Positions 43,222 to 52,602 of a stretch of DNA of 64,000 nt are shown here, in pieces; within the stretch, counting starts at the first letter, position 1, and each line of letters starts with the position of its first letter. The translations under genes were made by a program, and so were the position numbers. The notes below the pieces were generated by a model, which was not told the DNA's origin, searched no databases, and saw nothing but the letters and a program-made list of their open reading frames with translations. The DNA is from Fodinicurvata fenggangensis DSM 21160 (GTDB taxonomy: Bacteria > Pseudomonadota > Alphaproteobacteria > Kiloniellales > DSM-21159): assembly GCF_000686045.1 (NCBI RefSeq), contig NZ_JMLV01000002.1, positions 495,793 through 559,792 of the forward strand. The letters run 5' to 3'.

Positions 43222-44808
43222 ATGTCCGATCCGACACCTGCTGCCAAGAGCCCTTCGCCCGTGAAGGTCCGGCGCGCGCTGTTGTCCCTCTACGACAAGA
43301 CCGGGCTGGTCAGCTTTGCCCGCTCGCTGGCCGCTCGAGATGTGGAACTCCTGTCCACCGGCGGGTCTGCCAAGGCCATCCGGGATGCCGGCATCCCGGT
43401 GACCGAGGTGAGCGATTACACGGGCTTTCCCGAAATCCTGGACGGCCGGGTCAAGACCCTGCACCCGAAGATCCATGGCGGCCTCCTGGGGCGGCGCGAC
43501 CTGGACAGCCACCGCAAGTCCATGGAAGAACACGGCATCGGTCCCATCGACCTCCTGGCCGTCAATCTCTATCCCTTCCGCGAGACCGTGGCCTCCGGGG
43601 CCGAGCGTGCGGACTGTGTCGAGAAGATCGATATCGGCGGGCCGGCCATGCTGCGCGCTGCAGCCAAGAACCACGAGTCCGTGGCCGTGCTGACCGATCC
43701 TGAGGATTATGAGCAGGTGATCGCCCAGATGGATGGTGGCGGTCTGCAGCCGGACCTGCTGCGCACCCTGGCGGCCAAGGCCTTTGCGCATACGGCTTCG
43801 TATGATTCCGCCGTGGCGGCCTGGATGAACAAGGATCAGGAAATCGACTTCCCGCCTTCGCTGGTCCTGTCGGGCGAGTTGGCCGAGACACTGCGCTATG
43901 GCGAGAACCCGCACCAGAAGGCGGCCTTCTACAGCAGCGGCAGGCAGCGGCCGGGCGTGGCCACGGCCCAGCAATTGCAGGGCAAGGCGCTCAGCTACAA
44001 CAATTACAACGACACCGATGCGGCCTTTGAACTGGTGGCTGAATTCGATGACCCGGCGGTGGCCATCATCAAGCATGCCAATCCCTGTGGCGTGGCCGAG
44101 GGCGACAGCCTGAAGGCGGCCTATGAACGGGCGCTGGCCTGTGATCCGGTCAGTGCCTTTGGTGGTATCATCGCGGTCAACCGGCCGCTGGACGGCGAAA
44201 CGGCGGAGGAGATCGCCAAGCTCTTCGCCGAGGTGGTGATTGCACCGGAGGCTGAAGAGGCTGCGCGCGAGGTCCTGGCCGAGAAGAAGAACCTGCGTCT
44301 GCTGCTGACCGGGACGCTGCCCGACCCGGCCGAGCCCGGGCTGTCCGTCAAGTCGCTGTCGGGCGGCTACCTGGTCCAGGACAGGGATAGCGGCTGTGTC
44401 GGCGCGGATGACTTGAAGACCGTCACGAAACGCAAGCCCGAGGCGCGGGAACTGGCGGACCTGCTGTTCGCCTTCCGTGTTGCCAAGCACGTGAAGTCCA
44501 ATGCCATCGTCTATGCCCGCGACCGGGCCACCATCGGCATCGGCGCCGGACAGATGAGCCGTGTGGACTCCAGCCGCATTGCCGCGAGCAAGGCGAAGGA
44601 AGCCTTCGGCGAAAAGGGCGCGAAGGGTGCCGTGGTGGCGTCGGATGCCTTCTTCCCCTTCGCCGACGGCCTGCTGGCCGCGGTCGAGGCCGGCGCCACC
44701 GCCGTGATCCAGCCCGGCGGGTCCAAACGCGACAAGGAGGTCACCGCCGCCGCCGACGAAGCCGGTATCGCCATGGTCTTCACCGGCATGCGCCACTTCC
44801 GGCATTGA
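43222..44808 (+). CDS. purH: Bifunctional AICAR formyltransferase/IMP cyclohydrolase
   Basis: The 528-residue protein has an N-terminal IMP cyclohydrolase ([51 protein letters not shown]) and a C-terminal AICAR transformylase ([25 protein letters not shown] and the terminal GMRHFRH). It performs the last two steps of purine synthesis, forming IMP. The ATG at 43222 has GGAG 7 nt upstream and starts the family N-terminus. Longer frames run into the heparinase gene and are not used. It is convergent with the second TRAP cluster. Confidence 0.96.
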   Translation: MSDPTPAAKSPSPVKVRRALLSLYDKTGLVSFARSLAARDVELLSTGGSAKAIRDAGIPVTEVSDYTGFPEILDGRVKTLHPKIHGGLLGRRDLDSHRKSMEEHGIGPIDLLAVNLYPFRETVASGAERADCVEKIDIGGPAMLRAAAKNHESVAVLTDPEDYEQVIAQMDGGGLQPDLLRTLAAKAFAHTASYDSAVAAWMNKDQEIDFPPSLVLSGELAETLRYGENPHQKAAFYSSGRQRPGVATAQQLQGKALSYNNYNDTDAAFELVAEFDDPAVAIIKHANPCGVAEGDSLKAAYERALACDPVSAFGGIIAVNRPLDGETAEEIAKLFAEVVIAPEAEEAAREVLAEKKNLRLLLTGTLPDPAEPGLSVKSLSGGYLVQDRDSGCVGADDLKTVTKRKPEARELADLLFAFRVAKHVKSNAIVYARDRATIGIGAGQMSRVDSSRIAASKAKEAFGEKGAKGAVVASDAFFPFADGLLAAVEAGATAVIQPGGSKRDKEVTAAADEAGIAMVFTGMRHFRH

Positions 44809-44825
44809 TTTGCTGATTTCAATGC

Positions 44826-44842
44826 ACCTCTGCTGTGCAGAG
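44826..44842. terminator. Short stem-loop between purH and the amidohydrolase gene
   Basis: CCTCTGC-TGT-GCAGAGG forms a perfect 7-bp stem with a 3-nt loop in the 78-bp gap between convergent genes. No T-run follows on either strand, so it is only a possible bidirectional transcription end. Confidence 0.4.
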
Positions 44843-44886
44843 GGGAATATGTAAGATTTCCTTGACCTGAGCTTCCTTGCGGCCCT

Positions 44887-45777
44887 TTACCTATCAAACC
44901 CGTAAAGCCTGGCCGGATTATCGACCAGTATGCGCCTGCGGATCGCCTCATCTGGAACCCAATTGGCGAATTCATCAACGAGGCTGCCATCATCCGGTAT
45001 AGGCGTTGACAGCTTGACGTGTGGCCAGTCTGTTCCAAACAGCAGCTGATTGGGGTTGGCCTCAACGAGTGGATCCACCAAGGGTTTGACGTCATCGAAG
45101 GGCGGCGTTTGCCTGCCGCTGATACGGTTTGGCCCGATTATCTTTACCCAGGCCCGCGATTCCCGCACCAGCGAAACAAGATCGCGGAAGGCCGGCAACT
45201 CCGCACCCAGACTGACCGGGAAATGGCCGATGTGATCGACGACGAAGGGAACAGGCAGCGATTCAACACGCTGGGCAAAGTCCGGCAGCTTCGACAGGTC
45301 CACGAGGAATTGTACGTGCCATCCCAAGGGTGCGATGCGGTTACCCAGATCGTTGAGGACCTCGAAATCAACCCCGCCACCGTAGACGAGGTTGATCCGG
45401 ATACCGCGCACGCCAACGCGTTGCATCTCTTCAAGTTCGGCGTCCGTGACGTTGCTGTCCACGACAGCAATTCCGCGAAAGCTGTTGTCTCCCGTCGGTC
45501 CCTTCCTTTTCAGGCACTCCATCATGAAGCGATTGTTGGTCCCGTAGACGCTTGGTTGGACAAGAACGGCGCGCGCGAAACCAAGATGCTGCAGGAGTTT
45601 TTCATAACGCTCTAGCGGTGCATAGGATGGCTTGTATTCGCTTCCCGGAGCCAGCGGTGTTCCACCTTCGGGATCAAAGACATGGGCGTGGCTGTCGCAG
45701 GCATTCTTTGGAAGTGGGGTCGAAGGCTTGCTTGGTTCGGCCACAGGATCGGGAGTTACGGGAATCGTATCACTCAT
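44887..45777 (-). CDS. Amidohydrolase of the 2-pyrone-4,6-dicarboxylate lactonase (LigI)/lactone hydrolase group
   Basis: The 296-residue TIM-barrel amidohydrolase has the CDSHAHVFDPEGG metal-site segment near the N-terminus, an ARAVLVQPSVYG strand, a VVDHIGHFP segment and FGTDWPHVK at the C-terminal end, matching the LigI family. Members hydrolyse 2-pyrone-4,6-dicarboxylate or sugar-acid lactones. It is the last gene of a cluster with a TRAP transporter and a class II aldolase. The cluster suggests catabolism of an imported acid or lactone, but the substrate cannot be named. Confidence 0.86.
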   Translation of the reverse strand: MSDTIPVTPDPVAEPSKPSTPLPKNACDSHAHVFDPEGGTPLAPGSEYKPSYAPLERYEKLLQHLGFARAVLVQPSVYGTNNRFMMECLKRKGPTGDNSFRGIAVVDSNVTDAELEEMQRVGVRGIRINLVYGGGVDFEVLNDLGNRIAPLGWHVQFLVDLSKLPDFAQRVESLPVPFVVDHIGHFPVSLGAELPAFRDLVSLVRESRAWVKIIGPNRISGRQTPPFDDVKPLVDPLVEANPNQLLFGTDWPHVKLSTPIPDDGSLVDEFANWVPDEAIRRRILVDNPARLYGFDR

Positions 45778-45795
45778 CGTGTTTTCCTATCTTGT

Positions 45796-47076
45796 TCAGT
45801 CGATCAAACTCGGCAGCCACAGCGTCACCCAAGGAACATAAGAGACAAGTGCGATAACGCCGACGAGGACGAGAAGAAATGGCCAGAGGTGTCGCGCCAC
45901 CGTTTCTATGCGCAACTCCGTGATCGAGGCGGCCACGAAGAGGGAATAGCCCAGCGGAGGCGTCACCATGCCGACCGCAAAGTTAATGACCACCATCGCT
46001 CCCAGTTGAATCGGGTCCAGTCCGATTGAGTTCCCCACGGCGATCAGGACAGTGCTGAGGATCACCATTGCGGAGAGCGTATCCATGACGGCTCCGAGAA
46101 ACAGGAGGAGGAGGTTGAGGATAAGCAGAATCAGGATCGGGTTATCCGTGATGGAGAGAAGCTGTTCGGCGACCTGGGAGGGCAGCTGTTCATTGGAGAC
46201 AACCCAGGCAAAGCCATAGGCGGCCGCAATGATGAACATGATGATGGCGGTGGTGCGCAGCGACTGTAGCAGCACGCCCGGCAGCCTGCGCCAGCTCAGT
46301 TCGCGATAGATGAAGACTCCGACAATGAAGCTGTAGAAGGCGCCGACCATGGAGGCTTCCGTGGGCGTGAAAACGCCACCATAGATGCCGCCCAGAATGA
46401 CGACAGGCGTAAACAGGGCCCAGATGCCGTTTCGGATTGCCAGGCCGATCTCACGAAATCCCGCCCAAGCTGCGCGCGGCACGCCCCGGATTATGGCATA
46501 GAGGTAGCTAATGGCCACAAACCCGAGTGCAGCGGCCAGGCCGGGAATAATTCCCGCCAGGAACAGCTTGGAGATCGATTCCTCGGCCAGGACACCCCAT
46601 ACGACCATGGGAATTGAAGGAGGAATCATCTGGCCCAGAGGACCGACAGCAGTTGCGAGCGCGGCCGCGTATCCCCGTTCGTAACCCCTATCTTCGAGTT
46701 CCCGCGTCATGACGGAACCAATGGCAGCGGTCGTTGCGGGGGCCGACCCGGAAATAGCTCCAAAAAAGGTTCCAGCGCCTACAGTGGCCATGCTCAATCC
46801 CCCCGGCAGATGACCGATCATGGATGAGGCAATGTGCACAAGTCGGCGCGAGAGCCCGCCTTCGCTCATGATATAGCCGGCAAGGACAAATCCCGGTATG
46901 GCGAGAAGGCTGTGCACTCCGGTTCCCGCCACGAGACGCTGGCTGAGGATCAACGGGTTTGCATCGTTCAGCCACATGCCGACCAGGGCCAGGATACCCA
47001 GGGTAAAGGCAATCGGCATGCCTAGCAGCAGGAGGACGAGAAGCCCCACGATCAATACGATTGCCACGGTGGTCAT
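45796..47076 (-). CDS. dctM: TRAP transporter large permease (DctM type), second system
   Basis: The 426-residue membrane protein has the family pattern of about twelve helices, with FFGAISGSAPATTAAIGSV in the first half, QMIPPSIPMVVWGVLAEE in the middle and VTPPLGYSLFVAASI near the end. Its ATG overlaps the small-permease stop by 4 bp. It is distinct in sequence from the first DctM at 7853-9151, so this is a separate uptake system and not a duplication. Confidence 0.93.
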   Translation of the reverse strand: MTTVAIVLIVGLLVLLLLGMPIAFTLGILALVGMWLNDANPLILSQRLVAGTGVHSLLAIPGFVLAGYIMSEGGLSRRLVHIASSMIGHLPGGLSMATVGAGTFFGAISGSAPATTAAIGSVMTRELEDRGYERGYAAALATAVGPLGQMIPPSIPMVVWGVLAEESISKLFLAGIIPGLAAALGFVAISYLYAIIRGVPRAAWAGFREIGLAIRNGIWALFTPVVILGGIYGGVFTPTEASMVGAFYSFIVGVFIYRELSWRRLPGVLLQSLRTTAIIMFIIAAAYGFAWVVSNEQLPSQVAEQLLSITDNPILILLILNLLLLFLGAVMDTLSAMVILSTVLIAVGNSIGLDPIQLGAMVVINFAVGMVTPPLGYSLFVAASITELRIETVARHLWPFLLVLVGVIALVSYVPWVTLWLPSLID

Positions 47077-47621
47077 AAAGCGCTCTTTCCCAGACTTCCA
47101 GCATCACGCAGGCTCGGCCGGGTCAGGCGGGCCAGGACATGCAGCAGCATGAAGGCGCCCGAGACCGGTACTGAAGCGTTGCGGAGCCATAGGGGGTAGT
47201 TGATTGCTGCTGAGGTTCGTCCCGCCGTGAATTCGGCGAATTGCCAGCCATAGAACAGCATGGCAAAGGCAAATACACCGACGCCCAGAAGGATAAGACG
47301 CTCCAGGCCGTCGGACAGTGCGTCCGGCAGTAGATCGCGAAGCAGTGTGACGCGTACATGGAAATCCTCGCGTACGCCGAGGCTTGCGGCCAGGAAGACC
47401 GTCCATGAGAACAGAAGCAGACCGATCTCGCTCGGCCAGGGCAGTGAGTTCTGCACCACGTAGCGAAAAAAGACTCCGATCAACAGCGTTGCCACAAGCG
47501 CCACGGCCGTCATGCAGGCAATGCCGGCCGTGAAACGCGCGACCCATAGGCTGAGGGTCTCCAGTAGCTTTTGGAAGAACAGCATGAAGGTTGTTCCGGA
47601 CATACCTGATAAGCAGAGCAT
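47073..47621 (-). CDS. dctQ: TRAP transporter small permease (DctQ type), second system
   Basis: The 182-residue product has four membrane helices (TAGIACMTAVALVATLLIG, SEIGLLLFSWTVFLAASLGV, LILLGVGVFAFAMLFYG and PVSGAFMLLHVLARL) and the REDFHVRV loop common in DctQ proteins. Two ATG codons, at 47621 and 47603, are possible starts; neither has a strong Shine-Dalgarno, so the longer is given. Its stop overlaps the large permease start. Confidence 0.88.
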   Translation of the reverse strand: MLCLSGMSGTTFMLFFQKLLETLSLWVARFTAGIACMTAVALVATLLIGVFFRYVVQNSLPWPSEIGLLLFSWTVFLAASLGVREDFHVRVTLLRDLLPDALSDGLERLILLGVGVFAFAMLFYGWQFAEFTAGRTSAAINYPLWLRNASVPVSGAFMLLHVLARLTRPSLRDAGSLGKSAL

Positions 47622-47669
47622 CGCACCCGGCAGTACGCATGGCTGCCGGGTGCGATCGATGATGCAGGA

Positions 47670-48689
47670 TTATTCCTGTCCGGTGGCTTCGAGAGCCTTG
47701 CTCATGATCTCGTTTCCGATGGTCTCCCTATAGTCCTCATAAACGGGTCGAACGAGGTCCTGGAAGGCAGCAACATCCTCGACCTCGTTTACCTCCATGC
47801 CGGCCTCTTCGATGCGGCTGACCATTTCCGCGTTGTTGGCACCCACAGTTTCACGTTGCCGCTCGATGGTCGTTTCCGCAGCACGCTGGACCGCCTGTTT
47901 CAGTTCGTCGCTGAGTTGATCGAAGGTCTGTTTCGAAAGCAGCAAAGCCGGGGCGTTGTAGACATGCTGCGTCATGGAGAGGTATTGAGTGACGTCCGGG
48001 AAGTTGTTGGCATAGATCACACTCAAGGGGATTTCGAGTCCGTCGATCGTGCCCTGCTGGACAGCGGTGAAGACCTCGCTCCATTCCATGGGAATGGGGT
48101 CCGCTCCGAACTTATCGAAGCTGTCGAGGTAGATGTCGAAGGGTTGCACCCGCAGGCGGATTCCTTCCATGTCGTCTGGTGTCGAGACGGGGCGCTTGTT
48201 GTTGATCGTGTTCCGGAAACCCGCTTCAACAAAGCCAAGGCCGACAATGCCTTCTGGCTCGAGCGTATCCAGGATCATCGTTCCCACTTCACCATCCAGT
48301 ACCTGGCGGGCCTGTTCGTTATCCTTGAAGATAAAGGGCAGATCGATCAGTTGAAAAGCCGACGAAATCGAGGCGATTTGCGTAGCCGTGATGACTCCGG
48401 CTTCAAGCGTTCCTAGCTGCATGCCCTCCAGCATCTCGGTTTCATTGCCAAGTTCGTTGCTGGGAAAGAAGCGGACATCGAATTCCCCGGGTGCTTCATT
48501 CTCGAGTTCCTCGGCAAAATAGTGGGCAGCAATGGCATAGGGATCCGTTTCACTGTCGGCGGTCGGCCAGCCGAGGCGCAAGGTCACTTCCGCTGCCGCG
48601 GCTGGAATCTGCATGGCAGCCAAGGCCAGCAAGGCAGTGGAAAGACCCACCAACCGGTATTTACGAATCTGGAAATTCTTCAGTCCCAT
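47670..48689 (-). CDS. dctP: TRAP transporter periplasmic substrate-binding protein (DctP family), second system
   Basis: The 339-residue product has an N-terminal signal (about 1-33, ending AAAAEVT) and the DctP fold: LRLGWPTADSETDPYAIAAHYFAEEL, the GIRLRVQPFDIYLDSF segment with the conserved substrate Arg, and EVFTAVQQGTIDGLEIPLSVIY. The ATG at 48689 is chosen because GAGAGGAG lies about 8 nt upstream; the longer frame from 48713 starts before this site. It follows the aldolase gene after 146 bp and precedes dctQ by 48 bp. Confidence 0.92.
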   Translation of the reverse strand: MGLKNFQIRKYRLVGLSTALLALAAMQIPAAAAEVTLRLGWPTADSETDPYAIAAHYFAEELENEAPGEFDVRFFPSNELGNETEMLEGMQLGTLEAGVITATQIASISSAFQLIDLPFIFKDNEQARQVLDGEVGTMILDTLEPEGIVGLGFVEAGFRNTINNKRPVSTPDDMEGIRLRVQPFDIYLDSFDKFGADPIPMEWSEVFTAVQQGTIDGLEIPLSVIYANNFPDVTQYLSMTQHVYNAPALLLSKQTFDQLSDELKQAVQRAAETTIERQRETVGANNAEMVSRIEEAGMEVNEVEDVAAFQDLVRPVYEDYRETIGNEIMSKALEATGQE

Positions 48690-48835
48690 GACGTGTCTCC
48701 TCTCGTGATTCATGTGGTTGTTATTGTTGTTGCGCTTGCCTGTTGAGGCTGCGGATAGAAAAAGTAACTCCTTGATCTTCTTTTGCTTTCAGTCCTTTTG
48801 CGGATTGGTGGATGTCCGAACTCACAGCTTGGCCG

Positions 48836-49627
48836 CTACTGGTCATATCCCGGATTTGCTTCATCAACCTGGCGCAGCATGGCCTCCCACTCCATTTCGC
48901 CGTAGACGCGGCGCACATCCGGATCGTACAGCTTGGCCGTCTTTTCGCAGACCTCTTCGGGAGGCAGCTGCAATTCGCTGCCGGCATTCATAACATCCAC
49001 CTGGACCTTGCAGGCGTTCTCCAGCCAGTACATGAGATTGAAGGCATGGGCGATGTTCAGTCCACAGGTCAGAAGGCCATGGTTGCGCAGGATCATGGCG
49101 TAATGCGGTCCCAGGTCGGCGACCAGGCGCTGGCGCTCGTCCAGATCAAGGGCGACGCCCTCGTAGTCGTGATAGCCGACACGGTTATGAAAACGCATCG
49201 AGGTCTGCGCAATGGGCAGCAGACCACACTTCATGGCCGAAACCGCCATGCCGGCGCGTGTGTGGGTATGGATCACGCAGTCCACATCCGGTCGGGCCTC
49301 GTGCACGGCGCTGTGAATCACGAAACCGGCCTGGTTGATCCCATAGCCAGTATCGGGATCCAGCAGGATATTGCCTTCGTGATCGATCTTGCAGAGGCTG
49401 GACGCCGTCATTTCGTTGTAGCGCAGGCCGTAGGAGTTGATCAGGAACTGATCCGGATGACCTGGTACGCGGGCCGAGATGTGGTTGTAGATCAGGTCGG
49501 TCATGCCATAGAGGGCCATCAGCCTGTAACAGGCCGCCAGATTGACCCGTGCTTCCCACTCTTCGGATGAGACCTGAGCACGCAGGGAGGCCTGCTGCCT
49601 GCTGATCACGTTCAATGGTGTCTCCAT
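48836..49627 (-). CDS. Class II aldolase/adducin family protein
   Basis: The 263-residue protein has the class II aldolase core: YNHISARVPGHPDQFLIN, a metal-binding HTHTRAGMAVSAMKCGLLP, a RNHGLLTCGLN segment and a C-terminal helix. These enzymes cleave or form aldol bonds using zinc, as in L-fuculose or rhamnulose phosphate aldolases, though many in this subgroup act on non-phosphorylated acids. It heads the second TRAP cluster on the minus strand and is divergent from mutS. An AT-rich palindromic region lies directly upstream and may hold its operator. Confidence 0.88.
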   Translation of the reverse strand: METPLNVISRQQASLRAQVSSEEWEARVNLAACYRLMALYGMTDLIYNHISARVPGHPDQFLINSYGLRYNEMTASSLCKIDHEGNILLDPDTGYGINQAGFVIHSAVHEARPDVDCVIHTHTRAGMAVSAMKCGLLPIAQTSMRFHNRVGYHDYEGVALDLDERQRLVADLGPHYAMILRNHGLLTCGLNIAHAFNLMYWLENACKVQVDVMNAGSELQLPPEEVCEKTAKLYDPDVRRVYGEMEWEAMLRQVDEANPGYDQ

Positions 49628-49634
49628 CTCACTG

Positions 49635-49675
49635 GAATTCGAATTGTATTTCTAGAAGTATGATGAATTGAATTC
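49635..49675. promoter_or_regulatory. AT-rich palindromic region upstream of the aldolase-TRAP cluster
   Basis: The 41-bp stretch contains TTCTAGAA (49650-49657), a perfect palindrome at the centre of a near-symmetric 16-bp core (GTATTTCTAGAAGTAT), flanked by GAATTC at 49635-49640 and 49670-49675. It starts 8 bp before the aldolase ATG on the minus strand, so a bound repressor would block transcription or initiation. No regulator gene lies next to it. Confidence 0.45.
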
Positions 49676-49780
49676 TCTCAAGTCAATGAATGAACTCATG
49701 TGAGGGATAGTCCTGTCCGCTTCCCCACTGGCGTGAGGGGGGTATCTTCGATAGAAGGATGGCCCCTTTCACCTTTATTC

Positions 49781-52525
49781 ATGACCGCGCGAGCGCCCGT
49801 GTCCGAACGTTCTGCCAAGACCGCTGAAGACAGCCCTGCCGAAGGCAAACCCGCTGTGACTTCCGTGCAGGCCGCCACGCCGATGATGGCGCAGTACCTG
49901 GAGATCCGGGATGCGCATTCAGACTGCCTGCTGTTCTATCGCATGGGCGATTTCTACGAGCTGTTCTTCGACGATGCCGTGCAGGCGGCGGCGGCGCTGG
50001 ATATTGCGCTGACCCGCCGGGGCCAGCATGCGGGCGAGGACATTCCCATGTGCGGCGTGCCGGTGCATTCGGCCGAGAGCTATCTGGCGCGCCTGATCCG
50101 CAAGGGCTTCAAGGTCGCCATCTGCGAGCAGACCGAGGATCCGGCCGAGGCGAAGAAACGCGGCAACAAGTCCGTGGTGCGGCGCGAAGTGGTGCGCATC
50201 GTCACCCCCGGCACCCTGACCGAGGACGAGCTGCTGGACGCGCGGTCCCACAACTACCTGGCCGCGCTGGCCGAGGCCGGTGGCGGTCTAGGCCTTGCCT
50301 GGCTGGACATCTCCACCGGCGACTTCACGCTAACGGCGGTGACGCCTGACGGCCTGGGTGCCGCACTGGCGCGGGTCGAGCCAGGGGAACTGCTGCTGTC
50401 GGAAAAGCTGGCAGACAAGGACGGGCCGCTGGGCGAACACCTGGCCGAGTGGCGTAGGCGGCTGTCCCCCCTGCCCGTCAGCCGTTTCGACAGCACCAAT
50501 GCCCGCCGGCGCCTGGAGGAGGCCTTCTCCGTCGGCACCTTGGCGGCCTTTGGGGAATTTTCGCGTGCCGAGATCGCGGCGGCGGGCGCCCTGCTGGACT
50601 ATCTGGAGCTGACACAGAAGGGCAAGCGCCCGCACCTGCAGCCGCCACGGCCCGCAGGTGCCGGTGGGCAGATGCAGATCGACCCGGCCACCCGGCGCAA
50701 CCTGGAGATCATGCGCGGTGCCGAGGGTGGCCGGGCTGGCAGCCTGCTGGCCACCATCGACCGCACGGTCACCGGTGCCGGCGCACGGCTGCTGGCGGCC
50801 CGGCTGGCTGCACCGCTGACCGACGCCGCGGGGATCGAGGCCCGGCTGGAAGGCGTCGGGTATCTGCTGACAGAGGAGTCCCTGCGCGCCGATTTGCGCG
50901 GCAGCCTGAAGCGCAGTCCCGACGTGGAGCGTGCGCTCTCCCGCCTGTCGCTGGGACGCGGGGGGCCGCGTGACCTGGCCGCCGTACGCGATGCCTTGGG
51001 TGTCGCATCGGACCTGCGGGGCCATTTGGGGAAAGTCGGTGAATTGCCGGAAGACCTGGCGCGGGCGCGTGATGCACTGACGGGGCAGGAGGCCCTGGCC
51101 GAGCGCCTGGGCCAGGCCTTGGCCAGCGACCTGCCGCTGCAGGCGCGCGACGGCGGCTTCATCGCCGAAGGATTTTCTTCCGAACTCGATGAGTTGAAGG
51201 GCCTGCGCGACGAGAGCCGGAAATTGATCGCCGGACTGCAGGCGCGCTATGCCGAGGACACCGGCATCACCTCGCTGAAGATCCGGCACAACAACGTGCT
51301 GGGGTATTTCATCGAGGTGACCAGCGCCAACGCCGGGCGCATGCCCGACGGGCCCGAGGCGGGCTACATCCACCGCCAGACCCTGGCCAGTGCGGTGCGC
51401 TACACCACAGTCGAGCTGTCCGAGCTGGAGAAGAAGATCCTCTCGGCCGGCGACAAGGCGCTGGCCCTGGAAATGCAGCTGTTCGGCGAGCTGGTGGAGG
51501 CGGTGCTGGCCGAGGCCGAGGCCATCACCGAGACGGCCCGGTCGTTGGCGGAGGTGGATGTGACCGCCGCCCTGGCCGAACTGGCAGGGCGCGAGGGCTG
51601 GTGCCGGCCCGAGGTGGAGGAAAGCAGCCGATTCGAGGTCACCGCCGGGCGCCACCCGGTGGTCGAGGCCGGCCTGCGCCAGGCGCAGGAGGGGCCCTTC
51701 GTCGCCAACGACTGCGAGCTGCAGGACGACAGCCGCCTGTGGCTGGTGACCGGCCCCAACATGGCCGGCAAGTCCACCTTCCTGCGGCAGAACGCTCTGA
51801 TTGCCATCCTGGCCCAGATGGGCAGCTTCGTGCCGGCCCAGAGCGCCGTCGTGGGCACAGTCGACCGCCTGTTCAGCCGTGTGGGTGCGGCCGACGACCT
51901 GGCGCGCGGGCGCTCCACCTTCATGGTCGAGATGATCGAGACGGCGGCCATCCTGAACCAGGCCGGCCCGCGCGCGCTGGTCATCCTGGACGAGATCGGC
52001 CGTGGCACCGCCACCTTCGACGGGCTGTCCATCGCCTGGGCCTGCGTCGAGCACCTGCACGAGGTCAACCGCTGCCGCGCGCTGTTCGCAACGCACTACC
52101 ACGAGCTGACGCGCCTGACCGCACGCCTGGCAGCGCTGTCCTGCCACGCCATGCAGGTGCGCGAGTGGCAGGACGAGGTGGTCTTCCTGCACGAGGTCGG
52201 CCCCGGCGCCGCCGACCGCTCCTACGGCATCCACGTGGCGCGCCTGGCCGGACTGCCCCAGGCGGCCCTGACCCGTGCGCAGGAGGTGCTGGAAACACTG
52301 GAACAGGGCGACCAGGCCGGCGCGCTGGCCCGCCTTGCCGACGATCTGCCGCTCTTCGCCGCGGCACAGGCGGAGCCGGCCCACAGCGGTCTGGCGGAGG
52401 AGGTCAGGGGGATGGACTCTCAACTCGCCGAACGCCTGCAGCAGGTCAACCCAGACGACCTCACCCCCCGCGAGGCCCTGGAGTTGCTCTACGAGCTGCG
52501 CGGCCTGCTGCCGGGGGAGCGGTGA
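49781..52525 (+). CDS. mutS: DNA mismatch repair protein MutS
   Basis: The 914-residue protein has the mismatch-recognition domain ([15 protein letters not shown], with the Phe-x-Glu wedge region), connector, lever and clamp domains, and the ABC-type ATPase: [14 protein letters not shown] (Walker A), [17 protein letters not shown] (signature and Walker B) and FATHYHELT. The C-terminal dimerisation tail follows. It binds base mismatches and recruits MutL. The start is uncertain: ATG at 49781 and GTG at 49799 are both plausible, with no strong Shine-Dalgarno; the longer frame from 49700 is probably upstream sequence. In related genomes mutS is close to glnD; here a fic gene lies between. Confidence 0.93.
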   Translation: MTARAPVSERSAKTAEDSPAEGKPAVTSVQAATPMMAQYLEIRDAHSDCLLFYRMGDFYELFFDDAVQAAAALDIALTRRGQHAGEDIPMCGVPVHSAESYLARLIRKGFKVAICEQTEDPAEAKKRGNKSVVRREVVRIVTPGTLTEDELLDARSHNYLAALAEAGGGLGLAWLDISTGDFTLTAVTPDGLGAALARVEPGELLLSEKLADKDGPLGEHLAEWRRRLSPLPVSRFDSTNARRRLEEAFSVGTLAAFGEFSRAEIAAAGALLDYLELTQKGKRPHLQPPRPAGAGGQMQIDPATRRNLEIMRGAEGGRAGSLLATIDRTVTGAGARLLAARLAAPLTDAAGIEARLEGVGYLLTEESLRADLRGSLKRSPDVERALSRLSLGRGGPRDLAAVRDALGVASDLRGHLGKVGELPEDLARARDALTGQEALAERLGQALASDLPLQARDGGFIAEGFSSELDELKGLRDESRKLIAGLQARYAEDTGITSLKIRHNNVLGYFIEVTSANAGRMPDGPEAGYIHRQTLASAVRYTTVELSELEKKILSAGDKALALEMQLFGELVEAVLAEAEAITETARSLAEVDVTAALAELAGREGWCRPEVEESSRFEVTAGRHPVVEAGLRQAQEGPFVANDCELQDDSRLWLVTGPNMAGKSTFLRQNALIAILAQMGSFVPAQSAVVGTVDRLFSRVGAADDLARGRSTFMVEMIETAAILNQAGPRALVILDEIGRGTATFDGLSIAWACVEHLHEVNRCRALFATHYHELTRLTARLAALSCHAMQVREWQDEVVFLHEVGPGAADRSYGIHVARLAGLPQAALTRAQEVLETLEQGDQAGALARLADDLPLFAAAQAEPAHSGLAEEVRGMDSQLAERLQQVNPDDLTPREALELLYELRGLLPGER

Positions 52526-52537
52526 AGCGCAGCGATT

Positions 52538-52602
52538 GCGTTATTAAAGGGAATAGCGATATCCTTTAATAACGCTTTGTCTTATTAAAGGACCGTTTAA
52601 TA
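52538..52602. promoter_or_regulatory. Repeated TTATTAAAGG half-sites upstream of fic
   Basis: A perfect 13-bp inverted repeat (GCGTTATTAAAGG 52538-52550 and CCTTTAATAACGC 52563-52575, 12-bp spacer) is followed by a third direct half-site TTATTAAAGG (52582-52591) and an imperfect fourth CCGTTTAATA (52593-52602) that abuts the GTG start. The third half-site includes the AAAGGA ribosome-binding sequence. The pattern suggests a multi-site operator over the fic promoter and start. The Fic C-terminal winged helix would be a natural autorepressor, but this is inference. Confidence 0.6.

Noticed and set aside
50330..52423. 697-codon open frame opposite mutS
   Set aside because: It is antisense to conserved MutS motifs and has shadow-type composition.
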